Shown here: one piece after another, positions 1-9,272 of the stretch
Numbering within the stretch: the first letter of the stretch is position 1
Layout of the letters: the number at the start of each line of letters is the position of its first letter
Origin: Saprospiraceae bacterium
GTDB taxonomy: Bacteria; Bacteroidota; Bacteroidia; Chitinophagales; Saprospiraceae
Reading direction: 5' to 3'
NCBI GenBank assembly: GCA_028280415.1
Contig: JANQLV010000005.1
Span: 124,001-188,000, forward strand
Length of the DNA: 64,000 nucleotides
The notes under the pieces: model-generated
What the model was told of the DNA's origin: nothing
Database searches by the model: none
What the model saw: only the letters and a program-made list of their open reading frames with translations
Position numbers and translations under genes: made by a program

Positions 1-189
1 GTGGGTACTATTGGTTTGTTCTTCGTCATGTATTTAATCTTTGTGAGAGTGGCGCCGGTGGTAGCGATTGCAGAGGTCAAATCAATTTTGAAAACATCGG
101 GTGATCAGTATACGAAAGAAGCTGCTCGTGCTAATTATGATAAGATGCTTCATGAAAAACCGCATCACGAACACGATCATGCGCACTAA
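1..189 (+). CDS. actC: ActC C-terminus (NrfD-like quinol-oxidising subunit), partial
   Basis: This is the last 62 residues of an integral membrane protein cut by the left window edge, so the first visible codon (GTG) is not a start. A final membrane segment (GTIGLFFVMYLIFVRVAPVV) is followed by a cytoplasmic tail ending in His-rich PHHEHDHAH. The identity rests mainly on context: actD, actE and actF follow directly in the canonical order of alternative complex III, where ActC is the NrfD/PsrC-like subunit that handles quinol. The His-rich end is shared by several other subunits in this cluster. Confidence 0.75.
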   Translation: MGTIGLFFVMYLIFVRVAPVVAIAEVKSILKTSGDQYTKEAARANYDKMLHEKPHHEHDHAH

Positions 190-227
190 TTCATCTTTTT
201 TAGAAAAAATTAATAATCGATATAAAA

Positions 228-755
228 ATGAAAGAATACCAGGAAGTTTTATATGGTCTGTATGATGATGAAACAGAACTGATGGATGCGGTTCGAAAAG
301 CAAATGCAGATCATCTTGATATCATGGATGTGTATTCTCCTTTTCCGGTACACGGTCTGGATCCGCTCCTTGGCCTTTCTGAATCAAGATTGCACATTAC
401 CGGATTTGTCTATGGAGCTCTTGGAACGCTTACAGCTTTCTTGTTCATGACCTGGGTTTTTACCAGAGACTGGCCCATTATTTTTGGTGGGAAACCATAT
501 TTCTCTGCTCCGGCATTTATTCCGATCACTTTTGAGCTGACTGTACTTTTCTCTGCGATCGGAATGGTAGTAACTTTTTATACTATTTGTGGACTTGGAC
601 CTGGTGTTACCAATCCAACTTTGGATGATCGCATTACAGATGATAAATTTTGTATTGCTTTCGAAACCAATGGATATTCTGATGAAGAAATTAATAAGTT
701 GAAAAGCTTTTTCTCTTCTACCGGAGCATCCGAAGTAAATACGAAAACCATTTAA
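228..755 (+). CDS. actD: ActD, DUF3341 membrane subunit of alternative complex III
   Basis: The 175-residue protein has a soluble N-terminus beginning MKEYQEVLYGLYDDETEL, typical of DUF3341, then two membrane helices around residues 62-85 and 103-128, and a soluble C-terminus. In alternative complex III ActD is a small accessory subunit beside ActC and ActF. It starts 38 bases after actC and ends 44 bases before actE, so it is co-transcribed. No cofactor motif is seen, as expected for the family. Confidence 0.9.
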   Translation: MKEYQEVLYGLYDDETELMDAVRKANADHLDIMDVYSPFPVHGLDPLLGLSESRLHITGFVYGALGTLTAFLFMTWVFTRDWPIIFGGKPYFSAPAFIPITFELTVLFSAIGMVVTFYTICGLGPGVTNPTLDDRITDDKFCIAFETNGYSDEEINKLKSFFSSTGASEVNTKTI

Positions 756-799
756 GATTTTTTGATAAAGGATGTTTGCGCATCCCTAATAGTTTCAAA

Positions 800-1702
800 A
801 TGAGTCAATTCAAAAATATATTAATTCTTTTTGTTGTCGTAGCCACACTGACTTTCCTAAGCTCTTGCTCTCCATCGGAAGGTAATTACCCCGGAGCGGA
901 GTATATGCCTGATATGGGGCATTCAGTTGCTTACGAAGCAAACGTTTATAATTATTATTACCTCAATACCTGGGATGAGGAAAGCGTGAAACCATTGAAA
1001 GAACTGTCCATGCCGCGTACACCCGTGAATGGAACGATTCCCAGAGGTTATGCGGGCTCTGCTTCCAGTGATAGTGGACATTCGGTAGCTGTTCCGGTGA
1101 ACGGAAGTGTACCTTATTATTATGGAAACACGGATGCAGAACTTGCCCGTGCAATGGCGGAAATCATTGACAATCCTTATCCGATTACCGAAGCAGGTTT
1201 GGCAAGAGGTAAAGAATTATACAATATTTTTTGTGGAATTTGCCACGGAGATAAAGGAGATGGAAACGGATGGCTGGTTGATGAAAAGAATCCTGATGCC
1301 AAGTACCCTGCTGCTCCTGCTAACTTTTTACAAGATACTTTTTACAACTCTTCTAATGGAAGATATTATCATGCAATTATGTATGGTAAAGGGGTAATGG
1401 GAGGTTATGCGGACAAGATTTCTTACGAAGAAAGATGGCAGGTGATTCACTATATACATGCCTTGCAAGCCAAGGAGAGAAAATTGGCTTATGACGAGAA
1501 TGAAAATACCTTGACTTCAAATAGTGTAGATGTTCCGGGAGCTTCTTTAACCAAGATCGCTCAGAAAAACGATCATTCAGATGAGGCTGGGCACGATGGT
1601 GATGCGCATCAGGATGAAGGGGCGCATGATCACGATAATGATGCCGGGCATGAAGGAGAGAGTCATGGAGAGGATCATGATCACGGAGAAGATCATAAAT
1701 AA
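800..1702 (+). CDS. actE: ActE, monohaem cytochrome c lipoprotein of alternative complex III
   Basis: The ATG at 800 is preferred over the upstream TTG at 776 because it gives a clean lipoprotein signal (FVVVATLTFLSSC), so the protein is probably lipid-anchored at the periplasmic face. A single class I cytochrome c domain carries CGICH near residue 145, with a downstream Met-containing stretch (MYGKGVMGGY) as likely sixth ligand. It would pass electrons from the Act complex to the oxidase. The last 45 residues are a His/Asp/Glu-rich tail with repeated HD and GH pairs, unusual for the domain and potentially metal binding. Confidence 0.9.
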   Translation: MSQFKNILILFVVVATLTFLSSCSPSEGNYPGAEYMPDMGHSVAYEANVYNYYYLNTWDEESVKPLKELSMPRTPVNGTIPRGYAGSASSDSGHSVAVPVNGSVPYYYGNTDAELARAMAEIIDNPYPITEAGLARGKELYNIFCGICHGDKGDGNGWLVDEKNPDAKYPAAPANFLQDTFYNSSNGRYYHAIMYGKGVMGGYADKISYEERWQVIHYIHALQAKERKLAYDENENTLTSNSVDVPGASLTKIAQKNDHSDEAGHDGDAHQDEGAHDHDNDAGHEGESHGEDHDHGEDHK

Positions 1703-1774
1703 CTATTAACGAACGAAAATCATTCTTCAATCTCTTCTTAAGGAGATAGAAAATTAATAAAATAAAGTACAATA

Positions 1775-3040
1775 ATGAATCAATTTACTTTTGAAGGAAA
1801 AGAAAAGAGTGTCTTAATCGGAGGAATGGTACTCGGAGTGGTTTGCTTAGCGCTTTCCTTCTTCATGGATGGCTCTCCCCATGCTGGAGAAATTCACAGC
1901 CGCTTCTGGACTAATTTTCTGCACAATACCGTCTTCTTTACAGGGATTGCATTTGTGTCATTATTTGCCATTTGTGCTGCCATCAGTGCTTATGCCGGTT
2001 GGTATGCAGTAATCAAGAGAATCTGGGAAGCATATTCCTTGTTCCTGATCGTAGGCATCGTACTAATGCTGGTGATTATTGCCGGAATTTGGGGACATTT
2101 CCATCATATTTACCACTGGGCAGGTGAAGGAGTAACTACGATAGGCAGTGATAATTATGATAAAGTGATTGATGGTAAATCCGGTTTCCTGAATCCTACC
2201 TTTTATACTCTTGCAACTGTTGGATTCCTGGGTTTATGGTACTTTGCATTTGCCCGTCCGATTCGATCTATGTCAATCACCGAAGATAAATCTGGAACGG
2301 CAGATTACGCAATCCACCGAAAAATCAAGATTTATGCGGCTACTTTTCTTCCGATTGCTGCTTTTTCTTCTTGTGCTGTGATCTGGCTTTGGATGATGTC
2401 GATTGAACCACACTGGTATAGTACCATGTATGCCTGGTATACCACAGCCAGCTGGTTCGTTTCTGCTTTGGCACTTACTATATTGACTATAATTTATCTG
2501 AAATCGCGAGGATTGCTTGAAGATGTTACAGATGAACATGTTCACGACTTGGGAAAACTATTGTTTGCCTTTAGTGTATTTTGGACCTATTTGTGGTTCT
2601 CCCAGTTTATGTTGATCTGGTATGCAAATATAGGAGAGGAGACGACTTACTTCAAAACGAGAAGAGATGAGTACCCTGTTTTATTCTTTGGTAATCTGAT
2701 TATCAATTTCTTGCTTCCATTCCTGATCTTGATGAGAAATGATACCAAACGCAAATTCGGTACAGTGGGATTCGTTTCTGCTTTGGTGCTGTTTGGGCAC
2801 TGGTGGGATTTCTTCTACATGATCAAGCCTGGTGTATTAAAAGAATTGGTACATGCAGAAGGGGCACACGGACCTTTGCCTTCTGTCGCTGGATTTGATT
2901 ATCCACACTTGATTGAACTGGGTGTATTCATAGGCTTTTTGTCATTGTTCCTGTATTTTGTATTCCACCAAATGACTAAAGCTTCACTTAGACCGGAAAG
3001 AGATCCGTATTACGCAGAAAGTATTCACCACCATTCATAA
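1775..3040 (+). CDS. actF: ActF, polytopic membrane subunit of alternative complex III
   Basis: The 421-residue protein has about ten hydrophobic segments and conserved His/Trp-rich loops (IWGHFHHIYHWAGEG, WLWMMSIEPHWYSTMYAW). It fits ActF, an NrfD-like relative of ActC lacking a clear quinol site. In known Act complexes ActC and ActF form the membrane core. It follows actE by 72 bases, and the C-terminus ends ESIHHHS, another short His cluster. A 140-base gap separates it from coxB, the largest gap in the cluster, so a second promoter there is possible. Confidence 0.88.
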   Translation: MNQFTFEGKEKSVLIGGMVLGVVCLALSFFMDGSPHAGEIHSRFWTNFLHNTVFFTGIAFVSLFAICAAISAYAGWYAVIKRIWEAYSLFLIVGIVLMLVIIAGIWGHFHHIYHWAGEGVTTIGSDNYDKVIDGKSGFLNPTFYTLATVGFLGLWYFAFARPIRSMSITEDKSGTADYAIHRKIKIYAATFLPIAAFSSCAVIWLWMMSIEPHWYSTMYAWYTTASWFVSALALTILTIIYLKSRGLLEDVTDEHVHDLGKLLFAFSVFWTYLWFSQFMLIWYANIGEETTYFKTRRDEYPVLFFGNLIINFLLPFLILMRNDTKRKFGTVGFVSALVLFGHWWDFFYMIKPGVLKELVHAEGAHGPLPSVAGFDYPHLIELGVFIGFLSLFLYFVFHQMTKASLRPERDPYYAESIHHHS

Positions 3041-3180
3041 TATAGGGGTGAGAATTAGTCAACAAAGTGTTGCTGATTGCGTTTATATAATTAACCTTTG
3101 TTTCGATAGTTTTAGTACTTTCGAAAAAAAATGAAAGTCTTTTGACTTGTATTTTTTGAGTTTAAATAAAAAATAATATA

Positions 3181-4713
3181 ATGACAGGTTTAATTGCTGT
3201 ATTATGTATTGTGTTGATCACCCTGGTGGTCGTTCAGATCGGAAAGGTTACAGAATTAGCTACAAAAATCCGAGGTGAGCAAGATGCACAAGAAGAGGCA
3301 AACAACTGGAGTGCTAATTTCTTTTTGGCATTTCTGTTTATATTTCTTTTTGCTTGCATAGCTTCTGCTGTGTATTACAAAAATGATATGCTTGGATATG
3401 GGCCACATATCGCAGCATCTGAACACGGCCCCACCCTGGATTATTTATTTAATTTGACTTTGTTTTTTACAGGAATCGTATTCATCATTACGCATATCTT
3501 TTTATTCTGGTTCTCCTACAAATATCGTGGCCGTAGAGATCGAAAAGCTCTTTTCTTTCCTCATGATAATAAATTGGAGGTTATCTGGACAGCTGTTCCT
3601 GCAATCGTAATGACTTTACTCGTTGTTGGAGGGCTCGATGCCTGGAACGAAGTAATGGCCGATGTGGGACCGGATGAAGAACATATTGAGATTGAAGCTA
3701 CTGGGGTACAATTTGCCTGGACGATGAGATATCCCGGCCCTGATGGTGCTTTAGGGACCAAATATTTTAAAAATATTACTCCTATCAATGCATTGGGACT
3801 TGATTTCAATGATGAAAAATGTTTAGATGACATTATTTCTTCCGCTGCCGGTGAAGTGATTAAATTGCCTGTAGGTAAAAAAGTGAGAGTACGTATTACT
3901 GCGCGCGATGTATTGCATAATTTTGATATTCCTCACTTTCGTGTAAAAATGGATGCTATTCCGGGACTTCCAACCTATTTCGTATTTACACCAAGCATCA
4001 CAACGGAAGAATATCGCGATAGACTGGGCTCTTTGAAAAATGATGGAACGCCAATGTATCCCGAATGGCATGAACCTTACGATCCGGAAGATCCGGAAAG
4101 TAAAAAGCGTTACGAAGAGTTTTACTTTGAGTTGGCCTGTGCGGAGCTTTGTGGAAAAGGACACTATAGTATGAGAAGAATCATCGACGTGGTTTCAGAA
4201 GAGGAATGGAAAGAGTGGATGGATGATCAAAAATCTTTTTATATGACTAGTATTCGTGGAACAGATGAGGACCCTCACAAAGGGAAATTACTGGATATTG
4301 AAATTAAAGAACGAAGAATGGATTTCAATACAAAAGTAGAAAAAGCTTTGGCTGCTACGGAGTTAACGGAAAAGATCATTCGACTCGATCATGTAAATTT
4401 CGAAACAGGTTCTGCTCGTTTAACGGCTCTTTCCAGATATGAATTGAACAATCTTTTCGATTTCCTCAACAAGAATCAAAACGTTACTGTTGAATTAGCG
4501 GGTCATACCGATAATGTTGGCGAACCCGAGGCGAATATTATACTATCTGATGATAGAGCCAATGCTGTTTATGACTATTTATTGAATAAAGGCGTTGCAG
4601 CAGATAGAATGACTGTTGTGGGATATGGTGACACACAACCGATTGAATCGAATGATACCGCTGAGGGTAGACAACAGAATAGAAGAACTGAATTTAAGAT
4701 TTTAACTCAATAG
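3181..4713 (+). CDS. coxB: Cytochrome c oxidase subunit II with C-terminal OmpA domain
   Basis: CoxB accepts electrons from cytochrome c at the CuA centre. Four hydrophobic helices are visible (about 1-21, 47-66, 88-112, 135-154), two more than the usual pair. The cupredoxin domain has the CuA ligands: H246 in DVLHNF and C320/C324/H328/M331 in CAELCGKGHYSM. Residues about 398-510 form a complete OmpA-like peptidoglycan-binding domain with GHTDNVG (D444), NIILSDDRANAVYDYL (R459) and GYGDTQP. The protein is 510 residues where plain CoxB is usually about 250-350. The frame is continuous, so this is a true fusion. It sits between actF and coxA. Confidence 0.93.
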   Translation: MTGLIAVLCIVLITLVVVQIGKVTELATKIRGEQDAQEEANNWSANFFLAFLFIFLFACIASAVYYKNDMLGYGPHIAASEHGPTLDYLFNLTLFFTGIVFIITHIFLFWFSYKYRGRRDRKALFFPHDNKLEVIWTAVPAIVMTLLVVGGLDAWNEVMADVGPDEEHIEIEATGVQFAWTMRYPGPDGALGTKYFKNITPINALGLDFNDEKCLDDIISSAAGEVIKLPVGKKVRVRITARDVLHNFDIPHFRVKMDAIPGLPTYFVFTPSITTEEYRDRLGSLKNDGTPMYPEWHEPYDPEDPESKKRYEEFYFELACAELCGKGHYSMRRIIDVVSEEEWKEWMDDQKSFYMTSIRGTDEDPHKGKLLDIEIKERRMDFNTKVEKALAATELTEKIIRLDHVNFETGSARLTALSRYELNNLFDFLNKNQNVTVELAGHTDNVGEPEANIILSDDRANAVYDYLLNKGVAADRMTVVGYGDTQPIESNDTAEGRQQNRRTEFKILTQ

Positions 4714-4758
4714 AAATACATCGTCCTATTTTGGACATTATTTATAAATATTATTAGA

Positions 4759-6609
4759 ATGGCAAGTGATTTAGTAACAACTACTTACGACCCTGATTTA
4801 CTGATAGAAGAACAAGGGTATGATGATCATTTTCACGACCATCATCATGGCGACAAGTATCAGTCTAATTTTATTACGCATTACGTTTTCAGCCAGGATC
4901 ATAAGATCATCGCTAAGCAATTCCTGATTACGGGAATCTTCTGGGCGATTATCGGAGCTGGAATGTCTATCATTTTCCGTTTACAGCTTGGTTTTCCGGA
5001 GGAAAGTCTTGCTTGGATAAAACCTTTGCTGGGGAAATGGATAACGGTTAATGAAGCTGGAATAGGAACTCTGGATCCTCAGTTCTATTATGCCCTGGTT
5101 ACGATGCATGGAACAATACTGGTCTTCTTTGTATTGACGGCAGGATTAAGTGGAACATTTAGTAATCTGCTCATTCCCTTACAGGTAGGGGCCCGGGACA
5201 TGGCATCTCCGCTGTTGAATATGATGTCCTATTGGTTCTTCTTCCTTGCAGGGGTAGTTATGTTTGCTTCGCTTTTCCTGAGTACAGGGCCATTTTCCGG
5301 AGGATGGACGGCTTATCCTCCCCTGAGTGTGCTACCTCAGGCCTCATCCGGTTCAGCAGCAGGTATGACCCTATGGACGGTTAGTCTGGTCTTGTTTGTA
5401 GTTTCGGTACTATTAGGAGGGATCAACTATATCACTACCGTTCTGAACCTTAGAACGAAGGGAATGACTATGTGGAGAATGCCTTTGACTATTTGGGCCT
5501 TTTTCATTACTGCCATTATTGGTCTTCTTTCTTTCCCGGTATTGGCTTCAGCTTTCTTCCTTGTGATTTTTGATCGGGAGCTGGGGACAAGTTTCTTCCT
5601 GAGCGATATTTATATTGGAGGTGAAGCTTTGGATAGAGTAGGAGGTAGTCCGGTACTTTTCCAGCACTTGTTCTGGTTCCTTGGACACCCGGAGGTATAT
5701 ATTATTATTCTGCCCGCAATGGGGCTGGTATCCGAGGTACTGTCGGTACATGCGAGGAAACCCATTTTCGGATATAAAGCGATGGTATATTCCATTCTTG
5801 CGATCGCATTTCTTTCTTTCATCGTTTGGGCGCACCATATGTTTATGGCAGGTGTGAATCCTTTTATCTCAAATATCTTCGTAATCTTTACTTTGATTAT
5901 TGCGGTACCTTCTGCGGTGAAAGTATTTAACTGGATTACGACACTTTACGGTGGTAATATTCGATTTAATTCGGCGATGCTCTTTGCAATTGGTTTTGTA
6001 TCGATGTTTATCTCCGGAGGTTTGACGGGTATTTTCCTCGGAAACTCTGCAATTGATATTCAAATGCACGATACTTATTTCGTAGTTGCACACTTCCATA
6101 TTGTAATGGGGATTGCTGCTTTCTTTGGGATGTTTGCCGGGATTTACAACTGGTTTCCGAAGATGTACGGTCGATTTATGAATGAAACCCTGGGTAAGAT
6201 TCACTTCTGGGGAACTTTCATTGGTGCCTATTTGATCTTCTGGCCAATGCACTACTTAGGAATGGCCGGTGTACCTCGTCGTTATTACAGTTTTGAAACT
6301 TTTGATGCCTTTGCTCATTTTGATGGCACTAACAAATTCATCACAATAGCTGCAATCGTTGTATTTGCGCTTCAGTTGTTATTTGTTGTGAATTTCTTCT
6401 ACAGCATTTGGAAAGGAAAAAGAATGACGACCAGAAATCCATGGGGGGCAACTACATTGGAATGGACTACTCCAATCGATACGGGGCATGGAAACTGGCC
6501 CGGCAAGATTCCGGTAGTACACCGGTGGGCATATGATTATGGTAAAGATGGACGTGAATTCATCCCTCAGATTCTGCCGGTATCAGAAGATGAATCAGAA
6601 TCACATTAA
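4759..6609 (+). CDS. coxA: Cytochrome c oxidase subunit I
   Basis: This is the catalytic haem-copper subunit that reduces O2 and pumps protons. It is 616 residues with about twelve helices. Visible ligands include the haem a His in MHGTILVFF, the CuB His and cross-linking Tyr in GHPEVY, the CuB pair in VWAHHMF, and the haem a3/haem a pair in VVAHFHIVMG. GHPEV carries the Glu typical of A1-type oxidases. The N-terminus holds an unusual His cluster (DDHFHDHHHGDKYQ) ahead of helix 1. It lies 45 bases after coxB. Confidence 0.97.
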   Translation: MASDLVTTTYDPDLLIEEQGYDDHFHDHHHGDKYQSNFITHYVFSQDHKIIAKQFLITGIFWAIIGAGMSIIFRLQLGFPEESLAWIKPLLGKWITVNEAGIGTLDPQFYYALVTMHGTILVFFVLTAGLSGTFSNLLIPLQVGARDMASPLLNMMSYWFFFLAGVVMFASLFLSTGPFSGGWTAYPPLSVLPQASSGSAAGMTLWTVSLVLFVVSVLLGGINYITTVLNLRTKGMTMWRMPLTIWAFFITAIIGLLSFPVLASAFFLVIFDRELGTSFFLSDIYIGGEALDRVGGSPVLFQHLFWFLGHPEVYIIILPAMGLVSEVLSVHARKPIFGYKAMVYSILAIAFLSFIVWAHHMFMAGVNPFISNIFVIFTLIIAVPSAVKVFNWITTLYGGNIRFNSAMLFAIGFVSMFISGGLTGIFLGNSAIDIQMHDTYFVVAHFHIVMGIAAFFGMFAGIYNWFPKMYGRFMNETLGKIHFWGTFIGAYLIFWPMHYLGMAGVPRRYYSFETFDAFAHFDGTNKFITIAAIVVFALQLLFVVNFFYSIWKGKRMTTRNPWGATTLEWTTPIDTGHGNWPGKIPVVHRWAYDYGKDGREFIPQILPVSEDESESH

Positions 6610-6637
6610 TTATTATTTCACAGTATAAAAAATAAAG

Positions 6638-7534
6638 GTGTATACCAAAACAGTTAACAGAACAGGAGATAATTCCATACGGCAAAAGCTGAAAGACTAT
6701 GTTCAGCTAGTCAAACTTCGTTTGTCTTCCTTAGTGGTTTTCTCTTCTGTAATGGCTTATCTTATTGCCGCTTCCGGTTCGGTTGTCTGGACAGAGGTGA
6801 TCCTGTTGGGCCTTGGAGGCTTTCTGGTAACTGGTGCCGCTAATGCTTTAAACCAGGTCTTTGAAAGAGATACGGATCAATTGATGAAACGTACAGCAGA
6901 TCGCCCTCTGGCAACTGGTAGAATGACTGTTTCAGAAGGGGTGATGGCTGCCGGATTTATGAGCCTTATCGGCATTCTGATTCTGGCTACTTTCAACCCA
7001 TGGACGGCATTGCTTGGAATGGTCTCAATGATTTTATATGCATTTGTGTATACACCAATGAAAAAAGTGTCTCCAATCGCAGTTCTTATAGGTGCGGTTC
7101 CCGGTGCACTGCCTATGATGATCGGTTGCGTAGCCTTTGAGGGTGAAATTAGCATGTTGGCATTGACTTTATTTGCAATTCAATTCCTTTGGCAATTTCC
7201 TCATTTCTGGGCAATCGCCTGGATGGCTTTTGAGGATTATACTAAAGCGGGTATGCATTTATTGCCATCTAAAAGAGGAGTAAGGGATAATAATGCCGGT
7301 TTTCAATCTTTTATTTATGCAATGTTTTTAATCCCGGTAAGTTTTATACCTTATTTAATGGGCATTACTGGAATTGCATCGATGATCATATTGGTAATTA
7401 GCGGCCTCTTATATGCATGGTGTGGATGGGATTTTTATAAAAAGGAAACTAGAAAAACAGCGCTTCGTCTGATGTTCAGCTCTTTTTTCTATTTGCCTGT
7501 AATATTATTTTCATTGTTTTTTGATAAAATTTAA
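6638..7534 (+). CDS. ctaB: Protoheme IX farnesyltransferase (haem O synthase)
   Basis: A UbiA-family prenyltransferase that makes haem O, the precursor of haem a, for the adjacent oxidase. The first Asp-rich motif is NQVFERDTDQLMKRT and the second conserved region is QFPHFWAIAWMAFEDY; about nine membrane helices are predicted. The start is GTG at 6638, since no ATG lies upstream of the conserved N-terminal region and a later Met would remove helix 1. It lies between coxA and the first subunit III gene. No haem A synthase (ctaA) is seen in this window. Confidence 0.95.
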   Translation: MYTKTVNRTGDNSIRQKLKDYVQLVKLRLSSLVVFSSVMAYLIAASGSVVWTEVILLGLGGFLVTGAANALNQVFERDTDQLMKRTADRPLATGRMTVSEGVMAAGFMSLIGILILATFNPWTALLGMVSMILYAFVYTPMKKVSPIAVLIGAVPGALPMMIGCVAFEGEISMLALTLFAIQFLWQFPHFWAIAWMAFEDYTKAGMHLLPSKRGVRDNNAGFQSFIYAMFLIPVSFIPYLMGITGIASMIILVISGLLYAWCGWDFYKKETRKTALRLMFSSFFYLPVILFSLFFDKI

Positions 7535-7540
7535 GAAGAG

Positions 7541-8119
7541 ATGAGTGTGGCAGTATCAGAACAAGCAACAAGAAACAGAATACACCCCCACAAATTTGCT
7601 TTGTGGATAGCTTGCGCGAGCATTACAATGATGTTCATGGCATGGACGAGTGCTTATGTAGTACGTCAGGCTGCTGGTAACTGGTTGGAGTTTCGATTGC
7701 CGAACATCTTTTTTATTAATACCGCAATCCTGCTTATTAGTAGTCTTACTTTGCATTATTCTTATTCTTCTTTTAAAAGGGGAAAGGAAATGCTCTATAA
7801 GACCTTTCTAATTGCAAGTTTTGTTTTAGGAGCACTTTTTTTAGTACTCCAGTACGTAGCCTGGATGGAACTCTATGATATTGGTGTGGCTTTGGATGGC
7901 AACCCTGCCGGGTCCTTTGTTTATGTATTTTCCGGCTTCCATGGTTTGCATATCCTTGGGGGATTGGCGGCTATCATTGTGGCAATTGTTCATGCTTTTG
8001 CATTAAAATTTAAACCAACTGCTAAGCGAAAATTGAGGTTCGAATTGACTTTGACAATTTGGCATTTCCTTGATTTTCTTTGGTTATATATTATTACATT
8101 CATAATTTTGCAATCCTAA
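7541..8119 (+). CDS. ctaE: Cytochrome c oxidase subunit III (short form)
   Basis: The 192-residue heme-copper oxidase subunit III has five predicted membrane helices and the family signature near the C-terminus (FSGFHGLHILGGLAA, then LTIWHFLDFLWLYI). Subunit III stabilises subunit I and its proton uptake. It starts 6 bases after ctaB with a purine-rich AAGAAGAG before the ATG, so it is translationally close-coupled. A second, longer subunit III follows, so the oxidase may contain both or use them alternatively. Confidence 0.9.
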   Translation: MSVAVSEQATRNRIHPHKFALWIACASITMMFMAWTSAYVVRQAAGNWLEFRLPNIFFINTAILLISSLTLHYSYSSFKRGKEMLYKTFLIASFVLGALFLVLQYVAWMELYDIGVALDGNPAGSFVYVFSGFHGLHILGGLAAIIVAIVHAFALKFKPTAKRKLRFELTLTIWHFLDFLWLYIITFIILQS

Positions 8120-8192
8120 TTCGAAGCTGATTTTCAGCCTTGAATATTAATCAAACAAGACATTAGGATGTCGTTTTAAAAATTATTAATTA

Positions 8193-9239
8193 ATGGCTTC
8201 AGACACAGCATTACACGAAGAAGAAGTACTTTCCGGTCAGGATGCATGGTCCGGAGGGAAACGGCCTTTCAAGGCGAGTTATGGAAAACTGATGATGTGG
8301 TATTTCCTCTTATCGGATGCCTTTACTTTCGCCGGTTTCCTTATCGCTTATGGTGCAATGAGATTCAGTATGCCAACCTGGCCCGTACCGGATTTCGTTT
8401 TCTCAACGGCGCCTTTTGGTATTCATGATGCACCACTGATTTTCGTAACCTTTATGACATTCGTTCTGATTGTTAGCTCGGTGACTATGGTGCGTGCTGT
8501 GCAGGAAGGACATCGCGAAAATAAACGTGGAGTGATCTATTGGATGTTTCTCACCATTCTGGGAGGAGCTACCTTTCTTGGCTGTCAGGCCTGGGAATGG
8601 ACAACCCTGATTAAAGGAGAGGGGGTGACAGTTACTAAAAATCCATTCTCCAATCATTTCGAAAGTGGAGTCTATTTATCCGGAGATGATTTGAAGCAAG
8701 CCGGATTTATTGAAAAAGAAATTGATCATGGTCACCACGGTGATGCTCATGCTCATGATGATCACGGCCATGATGATCACGCACATGGAGAAGAAGGAGC
8801 GCATCATGCGAATACGCATTATTACCTGCGACCCGGTGCTATAGATATCCCAGAGAATAGATACTATGCTAAAATGGATCACTATGGTAAATCTTTTGCT
8901 GGAGAAGCCTTTGAATCCAATACTCCATATTTGATCACTTATCATCATAATACGGGTAGCTACGAATACGGAGCCTACAAATCAGATGGAGATGGTCAGA
9001 TTAGAAAAGAAGAATATGGACCGAAAGCTTTTGGAGCATTGTTCTTCTTTATTACCGGATTCCACGGATTCCACGTACTGTCTGGTGTGGCATTTTTGCT
9101 GATCATTATGGTAAATGTGGCTTCAGGATTATACGTTAAAAGAAAGAACGGATACGAAATGGTAGAGAAAATTGGTCTTTACTGGCACTTTGTAGACTTG
9201 GTTTGGGTATTCGTATTCCTTGTATTTTACCTTTTGTAA
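8193..9239 (+). CDS. Cytochrome c oxidase subunit III (long form, His-rich insertion)
   Basis: This is a 348-residue subunit III paralogue. The N-terminal helices (SYGKLMMWYFLLSDAFTFAGF) and C-terminal signature (ITGFHGFHVLSGV, IGLYWHFVDLVWVFVFL) are typical. Between them, residues about 175-215 form a soluble insertion very rich in His and Asp (DHGHHGDAHAHDDHGHDDHA), absent from classical CoxC. The insertion could bind copper or zinc in the periplasm; that is inference. It lies 73 bases after the shorter subunit III and 33 bases before subunit IV. Confidence 0.9.
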   Translation: MASDTALHEEEVLSGQDAWSGGKRPFKASYGKLMMWYFLLSDAFTFAGFLIAYGAMRFSMPTWPVPDFVFSTAPFGIHDAPLIFVTFMTFVLIVSSVTMVRAVQEGHRENKRGVIYWMFLTILGGATFLGCQAWEWTTLIKGEGVTVTKNPFSNHFESGVYLSGDDLKQAGFIEKEIDHGHHGDAHAHDDHGHDDHAHGEEGAHHANTHYYLRPGAIDIPENRYYAKMDHYGKSFAGEAFESNTPYLITYHHNTGSYEYGAYKSDGDGQIRKEEYGPKAFGALFFFITGFHGFHVLSGVAFLLIIMVNVASGLYVKRKNGYEMVEKIGLYWHFVDLVWVFVFLVFYLL

Positions 9240-9272
9240 TTTTTATTTTAAAAAAACTTAATCCAATATAAA

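Noticed and set aside
1377-1772. Reverse-strand His-rich frame opposite actE
   Set aside because: It is the antisense shadow of the ActE His/Asp tail and has no start context or homologous features.
3085-3095. TAACCTTTG upstream of coxB considered as a promoter
   Set aside because: Spacing inside the element is one base too long for TAnnTTTG. Similar near-matches occur elsewhere (near 41527 and 44985).
8676-8948. Reverse-strand open frame over the His-rich loop of subunit III
   Set aside because: It is antisense to a strongly conserved gene; the Met/Ile/Val-rich composition is the mirror of the His/Asp repeat.
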